This document shows positions 8,304 to 16,544 of a stretch of DNA of 64,000 nt, in pieces (within the stretch, counting starts at the first letter, position 1; the number at the start of each line of letters is the position of its first letter). A model generated the notes under the pieces. The model worked only from the letters and a program-made list of their open reading frames with translations. It was not told the DNA's origin and made no database searches. The DNA is from Gemmobacter fulvus (GTDB lineage: Bacteria; Pseudomonadota; Alphaproteobacteria; Rhodobacterales; Rhodobacteraceae): NCBI RefSeq assembly GCF_018798885.1, contig NZ_CP076365.1, forward strand, positions 1-64,000, given 5' to 3'. Both the position numbers and the translations under genes were made by a program.

Positions 8304-9832
8304 GCTGAATACCCCGGCCAAGGCTGGGCAACCGCCCCCAGCATATCGACATCGACCTTGGCGTAGATTGCCGTGGTGTCGCGCGACGTGTGGCGAAGAG
8401 CAGCCCCAATCTGATCGAGTTCGGCCCCATCGCGTAGCCATGCGGAGGCCAGCGAATGCCGAAACACATGCGAGCCGGTTGGCAAACCAACGAAACCGCT
8501 GCGGGACAGGACGCGTGAGACGATACCGGCAATCTCAGCGGATGAACGAAATGGCGTGAAAGGGGCCTGAGTGCGCAAGAAGACCAGATCGGATGCAACC
8601 ACCGGGCGTGCGTCCTCGATATAGGTGAGCAGCGCGTCGCCGACGTCCTGCGGCAAAGGCATGAACACCCCGCGTCGGCTCTTGCCGTGCAATCGCAACC
8701 TGCTCGCGCGCCAGTCGATGTCGGCGAGGCGGAGCTGCCAGATATCGCCAGCCCGCAGGGCCATCCGCGCGAGAAGCAGGATGATGGCGCGGTCCCGCAC
8801 CTCAACGGCTGTGACTGTGCCGCAGGACGCGACGATCTCTTCGATGGTCGAAGCCGGGATCGTCTTTGGGACGGTGGAAAGCCTGCGTCGCACCCCTGAC
8901 GGCACCGCAAGAAGCAGCGACGGAGCACAATGTCCTTGGCCAATCATGAAGCGTAAGAATGTGCGCAGTACTGTTATCGTCATGCGGGCTGACGATCGAG
9001 AGCGATCCTCGCCCTGATCCAGAACAATCGAGCGGACGGCCGCTGCGGTGAACCCCTGCGGTTCCGATCCAAGCTTCATCAGCCAGCGGCCCAACTCTTG
9101 CTGATAGCGCCGGATCGTCTCGGACGTGGCGCCGCGCTCCCGACGCATCCAAGTGGTAAAATCGGCGAGACGTGGATCGGCCGGTGGTTCAGTGGCCACC
9201 GTCACCGGGATCAATCCTTCTATTCTGAGGAAAGCCACGAAGGCGCGCGCACCACGGCGACGATCCTTGGTGCCGGTCCCCGCTACCCGTTTGCCGCGCT
9301 TCGTTTTGATCCCGCATTGGCAGTCGTGCTGGGCAAACAGCTCGATCAGGTCACCATCGATGCCTTCTCTCGGAACTCGCATTTGCAGGGCCCATTCGGC
9401 GAAATGCCGGGCCTGGCTGATGCGGGAGCTGTAGGTGACCCTGCTGTAGCCTTGGGTCGCGAGGTTTGCCGAAAAGCCGGCCAAATGCGGGCCGAGCCGG
9501 GCAACCGCATCAGGAATAGCAACCTGACCAGCACCTTCGAGATGCCGCAAAAATCTGCGGGCATCGGTGATGTAGCCTGGGTCCTGCAACTGTGCAGCAC
9601 TATAGCGACCGCACCGACACCGGTGCCGCGCAAAACGATCGACCGCCGCAGCATCAAGATCCTTGATCGCGACACGTCGGTCGGCGGCCCACTTCAGGAA
9701 ATGCCGTGCCGCACTGAGAGCGCCAGCGGACAGGTTGGGATTGTCCGCAAGATAGGCGTTTACGAGTGCTTGGTCGACGACAGCCCCGTTGGCTGCCGCG
9801 CCGCCGGGGTGAGAGTTGGAGGGGGAGGTCAT
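8300..9832 (-). CDS. ritA: RitA tyrosine recombinase (first of trio)
   Basis: 510 residues from ATG 9832 (MTSPSNSHPGGAAANGAVVD). The first ~15 codons and the whole 5' leader lie inside the right inverted repeat, so an identical leader exists at the other end. The N-terminal ~300 residues hold two core-binding-like repeats with CRCGRYS and CQCGIK cysteine motifs (residues ~67 and ~190), possibly metal binding. The catalytic domain follows: MALRAGDIWQL (Arg), SHVFRHSLASAWL (HxxR), LRHTSRDTTAIYA (His and Tyr). First gene of the coupled ritABC operon. Confidence 0.88.
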   Translation of the reverse strand: MTSPSNSHPGGAAANGAVVDQALVNAYLADNPNLSAGALSAARHFLKWAADRRVAIKDLDAAAVDRFARHRCRCGRYSAAQLQDPGYITDARRFLRHLEGAGQVAIPDAVARLGPHLAGFSANLATQGYSRVTYSSRISQARHFAEWALQMRVPREGIDGDLIELFAQHDCQCGIKTKRGKRVAGTGTKDRRRGARAFVAFLRIEGLIPVTVATEPPADPRLADFTTWMRRERGATSETIRRYQQELGRWLMKLGSEPQGFTAAAVRSIVLDQGEDRSRSSARMTITVLRTFLRFMIGQGHCAPSLLLAVPSGVRRRLSTVPKTIPASTIEEIVASCGTVTAVEVRDRAIILLLARMALRAGDIWQLRLADIDWRASRLRLHGKSRRGVFMPLPQDVGDALLTYIEDARPVVASDLVFLRTQAPFTPFRSSAEIAGIVSRVLSRSGFVGLPTGSHVFRHSLASAWLRDGAELDQIGAALRHTSRDTTAIYAKVDVDMLGAVAQPWPGYSA

Positions 9833-9961
9833 GTCAGGGTGTCCTTCTGCGGTTGAGAGCAGAGGCATCATGATTATGCCAAGCGGAGATCCCAAAATGA
9901 AACAGCAGATCAACGAGTTGAAGCGCCGCGCTCTGCATAACGCGGATGCGGCATATTACGT
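9786..9961. repeat. RIT right terminal inverted repeat (176 bp)
   Basis: Inverted copy of 3622-3797. It contains the ritA leader and start (ATG 9832 on the minus strand). Facing outward it has GGAGAT with ATG 9897, encoding MKQQINELKRRALHNADAAY, which then runs into the palindrome and the host gene antisense. Confidence 0.9.
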
Positions 9962-12580
9962 CTTATCCGGAACTCCGGATAAGACATATTCCCGAGGCGT
10001 GATGTCGACGCGGATGTCGTTCCACTCCTCGGTCGGGATCTCCGACAGGCGGCGTTCCATCAGCGCCTCGCCGGTCGAGACGATCTGGACGACGGCCGCA
10101 TGGCCTGCGGCGAGATCGGCCTCGATGCTGGCGATGAGGGTGGGGGTTTTCATGCTGGTCAGCAGATGACCGAAGAAGCGCTGCTTGGCGGACTCGAAGG
10201 CCGAACGCGCGGCGGACTTGGCCTGCCGGTTGAGGGTGCCGCCGCTGTCGCCTGTGATATTGGCAGCCTCCATCGCTGCGGCCAGATTGTTGTGGATGAT
10301 AGCAAAGGCCCCGGCATAGGCATCGTAGATGGCACGCTGCTCCGGAGTGAGGGGATGTTCGACCAGTTCATATTCGACGCCGTCGTAAGACAGCGACCGC
10401 GCGGTGTAGAGGCCGAGAGCGCGGAGATCTCGGGCCAGCACTTCCATGGCCGCGACTCCGCCCGCCTCGATGGCCTCGACGAACTCGGCGCGGGTCGCGA
10501 ATGGGAAATCTTCCCCGCCCCAAAGGCCGAGCCGCTGCGCATAGGCGAGGTTGTGAACTGAGGTCGCCCCTGTGGCCGAGACATAGACCACCCGCGCATT
10601 CGGCAGCTTGTGCTGCAGCCGCAGGCCCGCCCTGCCCTGCTGCGAGGCATCAGTATCGCCACGCTCGCCTTTGCTGCCTGCGGCATTCGCCATGGCATGG
10701 CTTTCGTCGAACAGGATCACCCCATCGAAATCCGGCCCAAGCCAGTCGACGATCTGGTCGACACGGGATTTCTTCGCCCCCCGTTCCTCCGAGCGCAGCG
10801 TCGCATAGGTCGTGAAGAGGATGCCCTCGACGAGAGGGATGTCGCGGCCTTGCGCAAAGCGCGAGAGGGGCGTGACCAGCAGTCGCTCTTGGCCGAGCGC
10901 TGACCAGTCGCGCTGCGCGTCCTCGAGAAGCTTGTCGCTCTTCGAGATCCAGAGCGCCTTGCGGCGGCCCTGGCACCAGTTGTCGAGCAGGACCCCGGCC
11001 GACTGGCGGCCTTTGCCCGCCCCGGTGCCGTCCCCGAGGAAGAAACCACGGCGGAACCGGATGGAGTCAGCGGCATCGTCTGGCGCGGCGGAGACCACGT
11101 CGCCGGTTTCATCCACGCACCACGCGCCGGCAAGGTATGCACCATGGGCCTCGCCCGCGTAAATCAGGGTTTCAAGCTGGGCGTCGGAAAGAAGCCCTTC
11201 GCGCAGAACTGCAGCGGGCAGCTTGGGGCAATAGCTGGGTTTTGGTGGCACGACCGAGGCCATGGCCGCAGATTGAACCAGCTTGGTCGGGTGCGGTTCC
11301 GCCCCGGGGATGTCGATCGCCTGCAGACGGAAGGTCTCATATATGGCATCCGACAGGCGCGCGCTGGCCCCGTCCTCGGTTGCATCGCGCAGGCTATAGG
11401 CGAGATCTGCTGCCTCGATCTGCGGAGCGGTATTGGTGGGGGGTGTTGCTGGCGTGGCGCGAGAACCGGTGAGCGCACTGCGCTTGGTACGGGCGGAATT
11501 TCCCGGGAAGGGGGAGGTGGGGACATTTGCTGTCGCGATTTGCGCGTCCAGTTCGAGGCGCGGGGGGACGTGGGCGGTGATCAGCGACAGCAGGCTGGCG
11601 AGATCAGGCGATATCGGGCGCGCCAGATCGGCGGTGATGCCGCCCGCCTCGTCACCGCGGCATTTGTCGAAGACCGAAATGCGTGTCTCAAAGCTGGTGC
11701 CGTGCTTGGCGAAGGCCACACCCGACACGGCACCCGTAAAGACCAGATGCGCGGTCTCGGTCAGGCGGGCGAAGGTTTCCACCCAGGCGGGCGCGTCTGG
11801 CGCGAACCCAGCACCCGTGATGGCGACCAGCCGTCCGCCGGTGGCAAGCCGCGCGAGCGCCGAGCGCAGATTCCGCGCTGTTGCCTCTGTCGTGCGGGTA
11901 TCGACATTGGCCACGACCGAGAACGGCGGGTTCATCAGGATGACGCTCGGGCGAAAGCCCACGTCCAGATGATCGTCGATCTGGGCTGCGTCAAAGCCCG
12001 TGACGGGGCGACCCGGAAAGAGGAGCCGCAGAAGATCGGCGCGGGTGTCGGCAAGCTCGTTCAGCGCGAGGCGGCCGCCGGTGATCTCTGCAAGGATGGC
12101 CAGAAGGCCTGTTCCGGCCGACGGCTCAAGCACCAGATCGCGCGCGGTGATCTGTGCCGCAGCCAGCGCCGCCAGCCCCATAGGCAGCGGCGTCGAGAAT
12201 TGCTGGAGCCGCTCCATCTCCTCGGACCGCCGCGTATGGGTCGGCAAAAGGCCGGACACCTTGGCAAGAATCGGTAGCAGCGCGGCAGGCGAGCCAGCCC
12301 GCGCCAACAGCGCGCGGCCGAACTTCCGCAAAAACAGGACCAGCGCTGCCTCGCCCGCTTCATAAGCCAGCTTCCAATCCCATGCGCCGGTGGCGTCAGA
12401 GCCGCCAAAGGCGCGCTCCATCTCAACGCGCAGGTGCCGCGCGTCTATCTGGAAACCCTGCGCCAGATCAGGCTGCAGCGCCTCGGCCACGCTCAAGATC
12501 GCAGCGGCCGTATCGGAGGACGGGATGGGGACAACAGGCGCAAGCGCGCGCTCGGTCGCAAAAGGGGCGAGATGGGTCAT
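9956..12580 (-). pseudogene. Strawberry-notch family protein, N-terminal half: adenine methyltransferase plus helicase lobe 1
   Basis: 874 residues starting MTHLAPFATERALAPVVPIP, the 5' half of the gene interrupted by the RIT element. An N6-adenine methyltransferase-like domain sits at residues ~120-330 (LEPSAGTGLLAIL as the SAM-binding motif and VILMNPPFSVV as the NPPF catalytic motif). The first helicase lobe follows (residues ~500-860: FLGDGTGAGKGRQSAGV as Walker A and VILFDESHAMANAAG as Walker B). It ends after ITPREYV with eight residues from the palindrome and a stop. Intact relatives are ~1,450 residues long on Rhodobacteraceae plasmids; their function is unproven but may be anti-defence or DNA modification. 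Divergent from the gene at 12757. Confidence 0.88.
9962..9983. repeat. Perfect 22-bp palindrome at RIT right boundary
   Basis: CTTATCCGGA, two central bases, then TCCGGATAAG: perfect 10-bp arms lying exactly between the tip of the right inverted repeat (9961) and resumed host sequence. Nothing like it is present at the left boundary. It adds the codons for the terminal LSGVPDKT of the truncated helicase before the stop. It may be a recombination-site remnant brought by the element. Confidence 0.75.
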
Positions 12581-12756
12581 CGGGAAACTCCGGAATGAGG
12601 GACAGGATCAGGCCCGGACACCCTCTCTCGGGCACCCTCAGGCCTGATCCTCCCCGGCCCTCCTCTTCCTCTCGAACCCCATGTTATCCGCAGGCGGCTT
12701 GCTTTTGTTCCTGTTATGTTCTATATTGAAAGCCAAGCTAGGAAGGGAGACCCCCG

Positions 12757-13113
12757 ATGGAAAGCACCACTTACGCCTTGCCCGCGACGCCCAAGCAGAT
12801 CGCCTATGCGCGTGCGCTGGCCCTGCGCAACCAGACCCTCCTGCCCTGGGAGGTTCAGCAAGACCTGCGCGCACTCAGCGCTTGGATCGACGCGCAAGCC
12901 AGGTTGAAGCCGGGCACGCAAGACAGCCGCCCGACCTCAAAGCAGGTCGCCTTTGCCGAGCGCCTCGCCCGCATCAAGCGCCGCGCCGTGCCGGATGAGT
13001 GTTTCCGCGACAAGGGGCTGATGTCGAAGTGGATCGACGGGAACAGGTACTGTCGTCCAACGGCAGAAGCAGGAGGCGCGCCTGAGGTCCTCGGATTCTC
13101 GCTGACGCGCTAA
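12757..13113 (+). CDS. Small conserved plasmid protein with duplicated TPKQ/TSKQ motif
   Basis: 118 residues, MESTTYALPATPKQIAYARA, with a GGGAG site 8-9 bases before the ATG. Two similar segments are visible: ATPKQIAYARALALRNQTLLPWE (residues ~10-32) and RPTSKQVAFAERLARIKRRAVPDE (~58-80), suggesting an internal duplication of a helical unit. It ends in a variable tail. I recognise the type from Rhodobacteraceae plasmids but no function is known. It is transcribed away from the strawberry-notch gene and shares a 176-base divergent promoter region with it. Confidence 0.65.
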   Translation: MESTTYALPATPKQIAYARALALRNQTLLPWEVQQDLRALSAWIDAQARLKPGTQDSRPTSKQVAFAERLARIKRRAVPDECFRDKGLMSKWIDGNRYCRPTAEAGGAPEVLGFSLTR

Positions 13114-13161
13114 TGCTTGTCTGATATTGCAAGCCCATAGAATGGCAGTCGTAGAGCATCC

Positions 13162-13174
13162 GCCATGCTATGGC
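13162..13174. promoter_or_regulatory. Palindrome and TTGACA hexamer upstream of the Fic module
   Basis: GCCATGCTATGGC is a perfect 5-bp-arm palindrome about 107 bases before the first Fic-module gene. A consensus -35 hexamer TTGACA lies at 13226-13231 with no clear -10. Type A mobile mystery proteins carry a DNA-binding helix-turn-helix, so autoregulation at such sites is plausible. Confidence 0.3.
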
Positions 13175-13280
13175 ATATCCTAACAGTTATTTTAGCAAAT
13201 CTATGGAATTGCAAAACTTGCCCGCTTGACATACTGTGACATGGCGGAATGACCGCAGATGCAAAATCACAGGTTGGCAG

Positions 13281-13742
13281 ATGTCGGTCACCAGAGCAAA
13301 GCAAAGACAGGCCCAGGAGAGGGTCAACCAGGCCGGCAGCCTTGCGAAGTCGCTGGCGAAGCCAGTCGGTGGCTGGATCGCCACATTTCAAGAGGCGATC
13401 GGGATGAATGCCCCGGCCCTTGCTGAACGCCTCGGCATCTCGCGCAATAACATTTACGCCGCGATCCAGAACGAACAGGCCGGAACCATCTCCCTGAACC
13501 AGATGGAGAAGATCGCCGAGGCCATGGGCGGACGCCTCGTCTATGCAATCATCCCGCGCGAAGGCCCCGTTGAAGAGATTGTCATGGCCCAAGCCCGCAC
13601 GAAGGCACGACGCATCATCCAGCGCACGCGGGCGCATATGGCTCTGGAAGAGCAAAGCGAGGGCCTGCGCAGCGAGGCCGAGATGGTCGAGGACCTGGCG
13701 GCGGACATCATCCGCGAAGGCCGCCGGGATTTCTGGCAATGA
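13281..13742 (+). CDS. Mobile mystery protein A-like XRE-family regulator / antitoxin
   Basis: 153 residues from ATG 13281 (MSVTRAKQRQAQERVNQAGS). Residues ~35-85 hold an XRE-type helix-turn-helix (MNAPALAERLGISRNNIYAAIQ) followed by a short conserved stretch LNQMEKIAEAMGGRLVYAIIP, typical of mobile mystery protein A. The stop overlaps the start of the Fic protein by ATGA. In this two-gene family A is thought to repress the operon and counteract B. An upstream in-frame start at 13236 is less likely. Confidence 0.8.
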   Translation: MSVTRAKQRQAQERVNQAGSLAKSLAKPVGGWIATFQEAIGMNAPALAERLGISRNNIYAAIQNEQAGTISLNQMEKIAEAMGGRLVYAIIPREGPVEEIVMAQARTKARRIIQRTRAHMALEEQSEGLRSEAEMVEDLAADIIREGRRDFWQ

Positions 13743-14344
13743 CGCTCGAGCTTCATGAACCCACCGGCGCGACCCCGCTGACGCCCGACGAGTTGCTGGG
13801 CCTCAAGGCCAAGCACATAGCGACCCGTGGTGAGCTGAACGAACTCGAAGGGGAGAACATCATCGCCGGTCTGACGTGGCTGGACCGACGCCCGAAGTCA
13901 TTTGACGTCCTGACAGATGCCGCCGTGCGCGAAATCCACAAGCGTCTTTTCGGGGAGGTCTGGGATTGGGCAGGTGTCTACCGGCTGACCGAAAAGAACA
14001 TCGGGGTGCCAGTGTGGCATGTATCGACCGAACTGCGCACCTGCCTCGATGACGCGCGATACTGGCGCGACCACAAGAGCTTCGACCCGCTGGAAGCGAC
14101 GGCGCGCCTTCACCACCGCCTGGTCTGGATCCATCCCTTCGCGAACGGCAACGGACGTTGGGCGCGGATCATGGCGGACGCCTACTTGGCGAAGATCAAT
14201 CCGGACATCTTCCTCGACTGGTCTGGCGGTGGAACGCTGAACGCCGAAAGTGCGCACCGGTCCGCATACATCGCAGCACTCAGAGCCGCCGATCAGCACG
14301 ACTTCGAGCCGTTGGTGGCGCTCGTGCAGTCACTCGCAAGGTAG
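13739..14344 (+). CDS. Mobile mystery protein B-like Fic-domain protein
   Basis: 201 residues, MTLELHEPTGATPLTPDELL. The Fic active-site motif is intact: HPFANGNGRWAR at residues ~132-143, so AMP-transfer (or related nucleotidyl-transfer) activity is expected. An N-terminal inhibitory-type helix is not clearly seen, but the ELEGENI segment (~37-43) is conserved in the family. It is translationally coupled to the upstream regulator, consistent with a toxin-antitoxin-like pair often found on mobile DNA. Confidence 0.85.
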   Translation: MTLELHEPTGATPLTPDELLGLKAKHIATRGELNELEGENIIAGLTWLDRRPKSFDVLTDAAVREIHKRLFGEVWDWAGVYRLTEKNIGVPVWHVSTELRTCLDDARYWRDHKSFDPLEATARLHHRLVWIHPFANGNGRWARIMADAYLAKINPDIFLDWSGGGTLNAESAHRSAYIAALRAADQHDFEPLVALVQSLAR

Positions 14345-14379
14345 CCGTCCAGCTCGGACAGGCAAGATGGCGTGGCGGT

Positions 14380-15027
14380 TCACCCGAACCGGCGTCCGCC
14401 TTTGGTGAAGGTATATTCATTGGCGATGATCCCTTCCTCAACGGTATCGTCCGAGGTCAAGTGGTCGTATTCGGCCTGAAGCCGGCAGTAGAGCCAGCGG
14501 GCGAGATCGCGGATCGCCTCGGTCACGATCTCCTCCGCGTCCTCGGTCGGCGGCTGCCAGGTCGGGCTGTCGCGCGTGACGTCCACCGACATGGTATATT
14601 CGTGGAAATAGCGGCCTCGGTGGCTGACCTCGGCGGCAAGCTGGTAGAAGTTTCGGCGCTGGATGGCCTGCAACCGGTCGGCGATGGCATGGAGCGTCGC
14701 GTCGGTCGGGGCGTAGTCCCGGATGCGTGCGGCCGCGCCCTTGGCGTGGCTGAGATACCCTTCGAACGACGCTCCATCCCCCTGGCTCCAGAACCCTGAA
14801 AACCAGATGCAGGGCTTGGCCCGCGTCCCTCCGCCCATCAGGCGGACAGGGGTAGTCTTCAGGCAAATGCCGAGGATTTCGCAAACCCGTTCGAAAACTT
14901 CATAGACCGCGTCCCACCAATCATCGTGGGGGCCAAGTTCGCGATACCAGCTGCGCGCCTTTTCCTTGGCGGCATCCGAGAGTTCGGGGAACTGGTAGAC
15001 GGTGGTGCAGATCACCTCAGGCATCAC
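14380..15027 (-). CDS. Conserved plasmid protein (annotated in relatives as antitoxin of a stability system)
   Basis: 215 residues starting MMPEVICTTVYQFPELSDAA. The N-terminal TTVYQFPELSDAAKEKARSWYRE motif is typical of a family often labelled 'antitoxin of toxin-antitoxin stability system' on alphaproteobacterial plasmids. I see no experimental basis for that label in the sequence. No DNA-binding motif is obvious; the protein is acidic and aromatic-rich. Its start overlaps the end of the upstream gene by 11 bases, so the two are co-transcribed and probably coupled. Confidence 0.65.
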   Translation of the reverse strand: MMPEVICTTVYQFPELSDAAKEKARSWYRELGPHDDWWDAVYEVFERVCEILGICLKTTPVRLMGGGTRAKPCIWFSGFWSQGDGASFEGYLSHAKGAAARIRDYAPTDATLHAIADRLQAIQRRNFYQLAAEVSHRGRYFHEYTMSVDVTRDSPTWQPPTEDAEEIVTEAIRDLARWLYCRLQAEYDHLTSDDTVEEGIIANEYTFTKGGRRFG

Positions 15028-15436
15028 CGTCCTCCCCGTTCAACGCGGCAACCAGCCACTCCTGGCTGCTCGTCCAGCCGATGGAATTTCGGGTGCCAAG
15101 ATCGATGACATGCGCGCCGCCGCCGAAGGCATCGAGTCGGGGCCGGGAACAGGTCAGGGCGTACTGGAAGCCCCAGAGGCCGGTGAGGTCGAGTTCTTCT
15201 GCCAGGCGCAGCACGAAGCGGATGAGGGCCTCGACATCGCCGTGCTCGTCATCATGGATCCAGAGGGTGCTGCCCTCGGGCGCATCCTGACGCATGAGAT
15301 CAAAGCCCGCGGCCTCCGGGTCGTCGGCGTCGTGATCCGCAGCGCGGAGTTCTTGGAACAACGCGAGCGCACGGGCAGCCTTGTCGGGGCTGCCGACGTC
15401 GAGCAGGCACGAGAAATGGGTGAAGTAATCCGCCAT
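15017..15436 (-). CDS. Conserved hypothetical plasmid protein
   Basis: 139 residues, MADYFTHFSCLLDVGSPDKAA. The sequence is acidic, with LWIHDDEHGDVEALIRFVLRLAEEL and a C-terminal SSQEWLVAALNGED. It resembles short Rhodobacteraceae plasmid ORFs that describe a compact alpha/beta protein of unknown role. An AGGAGGT-type site lies just upstream of the ATG. It overlaps the next gene (14380-15027) by 11 bases and belongs to the leftward backbone operon once continuous with DUF6915, DUF6878 and RadC. Confidence 0.65.
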   Translation of the reverse strand: MADYFTHFSCLLDVGSPDKAARALALFQELRAADHDADDPEAAGFDLMRQDAPEGSTLWIHDDEHGDVEALIRFVLRLAEELDLTGLWGFQYALTCSRPRLDAFGGGAHVIDLGTRNSIGWTSSQEWLVAALNGEDGDA

Positions 15437-15510
15437 GGGGACCTCCTGAATGGGGAAGACCCGGCCGAGCGGCCGGGCGTTGTGTTGGAATGAAGGGATG
15501 GTTGGGGCGA

Positions 15511-15708
15511 TCAGCCGGTACGCCTGTCGCCCGCAGCCTGTCGCGCGGCATGCGCGCAGAGCATCTGCCGGTAGAAGCGCTTGCGCGCCGTCCGGAAGCC
15601 GCGAACGGCGCGCGTGTCGGGGTGCAGCGCCCGGACTGCCGCCCGCAGGACCGCATACGGCGACGCCGCCGAGGGCAAGCCGAGGCGCAGATAAGCCGGA
15701 TCGGTCAT
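15511..15708 (-). CDS. Small basic J-domain-like protein, unknown function
   Basis: 65 residues, MTDPAYLRLGLPSAASPYAV. The pattern LRLGLPSAASPYAVLRAAVRALHPDTRAVRGFRTARKRFYRQML is reminiscent of a J-domain helix arrangement but lacks an HPD motif in the usual place. It begins right after the stop of the DUF6915 remnant and so belongs to the same backbone operon. I recognise similar short ORFs on related plasmids; the role is unknown. Confidence 0.55.
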   Translation of the reverse strand: MTDPAYLRLGLPSAASPYAVLRAAVRALHPDTRAVRGFRTARKRFYRQMLCAHAARQAAGDRRTG

Positions 15709-15709
15709 C

Positions 15710-15946
15710 TCAAGTCACCTCGACCACGGGCGAGGCAAGATGCAGATCGACCAACGCCTCGATCTGTGCGGTGCGGCCCATCCAGGGCTCGGGCCGGATG
15801 GCCTTCACCCAGTCGGCAAAGCTTGGGATGAAGCCAAGGTCTTCCTTGACATGCTGCTCGCCGACCCAGCGGGTCGGGATAATGCGCCCAGTCGAGAGGG
15901 TGAGGGTCGGACCGAAGATCGTCTCGGCCATGAATATGCCCTCCGC
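15710..15946 (-). pseudogene. DUF6915 protein, C-terminal remnant (split by GInt island)
   Basis: The frame reads HAEGIF then MAETIFGPTLTLSTGRIIPT, GEQHVKEDLGFIPSFADW and IRPEPWM, the C-terminal two thirds of the DUF6915 family. It has no native start: the frame is closed just upstream by a stop in the island end. The N-terminal portion lies at 30206-30293, beyond the 14.3-kb island. Compared with what I recall of the family, about 15 codons between the two halves are missing, so the insertion was accompanied by a small loss. Confidence 0.8.
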
Positions 15947-15965
15947 ATGTTATCTGGACAGTCAA
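15947..15965. repeat. GInt left terminal inverted repeat
   Basis: ATGTTATCTGGACAGTCAA, matching the complement of 30187-30205 at 17 of 19 positions. Host DUF6915 codons resume immediately to the left (CATGCGGAGGGC on the minus strand). Confidence 0.75.
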
Positions 15966-16106
15966 TCCGTCTCTTCTGGAAAACCTCTTGCCGTCATTGG
16001 GGTTTTCTTGGGTGGCATCGGTGAGACAGTTCATTGGGGGCTCCCTCTCTTATTATCCTTGTTTCACCCCCACCTCACTTTCCTCTCCCTCTTCGGTTTC
16101 GACGCC

Positions 16107-16544
16107 TCAAGCACCGCCCTGGGAGGGTGGCCTGAACGGCAGGACTTTCGGGTCAGCTCGCGCGATCTGCTCTTCCAGAACCGCAATCAGGCGGCGTTGC
16201 TCTTCGCCCTGTAGCGCGAGGATCTGGATTTGCTGTGCCAATGTCCGCACGGTCGCGCGCAACTCGGCCAACTCACCACCGCGTGCCGCCCGCAGCTCAG
16301 CTTCGAGTTCGCGGATGCGGGCCTTCAATCCAGCGACCGAACCCGACCGAAACCTCGCCTCAGCCACACGGAATTCCGCGAGAACGGCTGTGGCCCGGTT
16401 GGCCGTAGCCCGGCTGACACCCGCCTCGCGCGCGAGATTGGCAACGTTGAGGCGCCCGTCGGTATGGACGGAGGTTCCGTCGAGCAGGCGCTTCATAGCG
16501 ACGCGCAAAGCGTCTTCGGTCTTCTGACTGACGGGCTGTGTCAT
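16107..16544 (-). CDS. ginD: GinD-like small coiled-coil protein of GInt operon
   Basis: 145 residues, MTQPVSQKTEDALRVAMKRL. Residues ~30-65 look like a helix-turn-helix (LNVANLAREAGVSRATANRA) and residues ~75-125 form a coiled coil (LKARIRELEAELRAA...LRATVRTLAQQIQIL). TnpC of Tn554 and the DUF6262 group have the same shape. It is the last gene of the operon, and its ATG overlaps the ginC stop as ATGA. In GInts this fourth gene is needed for recombination; it probably binds DNA or bridges recombinases, a role I infer from architecture. Confidence 0.78.
   Translation of the reverse strand: MTQPVSQKTEDALRVAMKRLLDGTSVHTDGRLNVANLAREAGVSRATANRATAVLAEFRVAEARFRSGSVAGLKARIRELEAELRAARGGELAELRATVRTLAQQIQILALQGEEQRRLIAVLEEQIARADPKVLPFRPPSQGGA

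Larger units (their letters stand above)
3622..9961. mobile_element. RIT (recombinase-in-trio) element with TOTE primase-helicase cargo
   Basis: A 6340-bp element is bounded by 176-bp inverted repeats (3622-3797 and 9786-9961). It contains three tyrosine recombinases in one orientation joined by ATGA overlaps (ritA-ritB-ritC, 9832 to 6385), the defining layout of RIT elements. It also holds one large convergent cargo gene (3873-6314) encoding a TOTE-type archaeo-eukaryotic primase/SF2 helicase. It splits a strawberry-notch gene whose halves rejoin across it (host codons ...ITPREYV | LDYLAHSF...). No clear target duplication is seen, and an extra 22-bp palindrome sits between the right repeat and the host. 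The trio alone covers about 3.4 kb; a 2.4-kb cargo gene appears unusual for RIT elements, as far as I know the family. Confidence 0.85.

Noticed and set aside
9098-9856. Rightward ORF covering ritA
   Set aside because: Antisense shadow of an intact tyrosine recombinase; its end merely reads into the inverted repeat.
13281-14344. Calling the XRE/Fic pair a HipA- or Doc/Phd-type module
   Set aside because: The small regulator with LNQMEKIAEAMGGRLVYAIIP and the ~200-residue Fic protein fit the mobile mystery A/B family instead.
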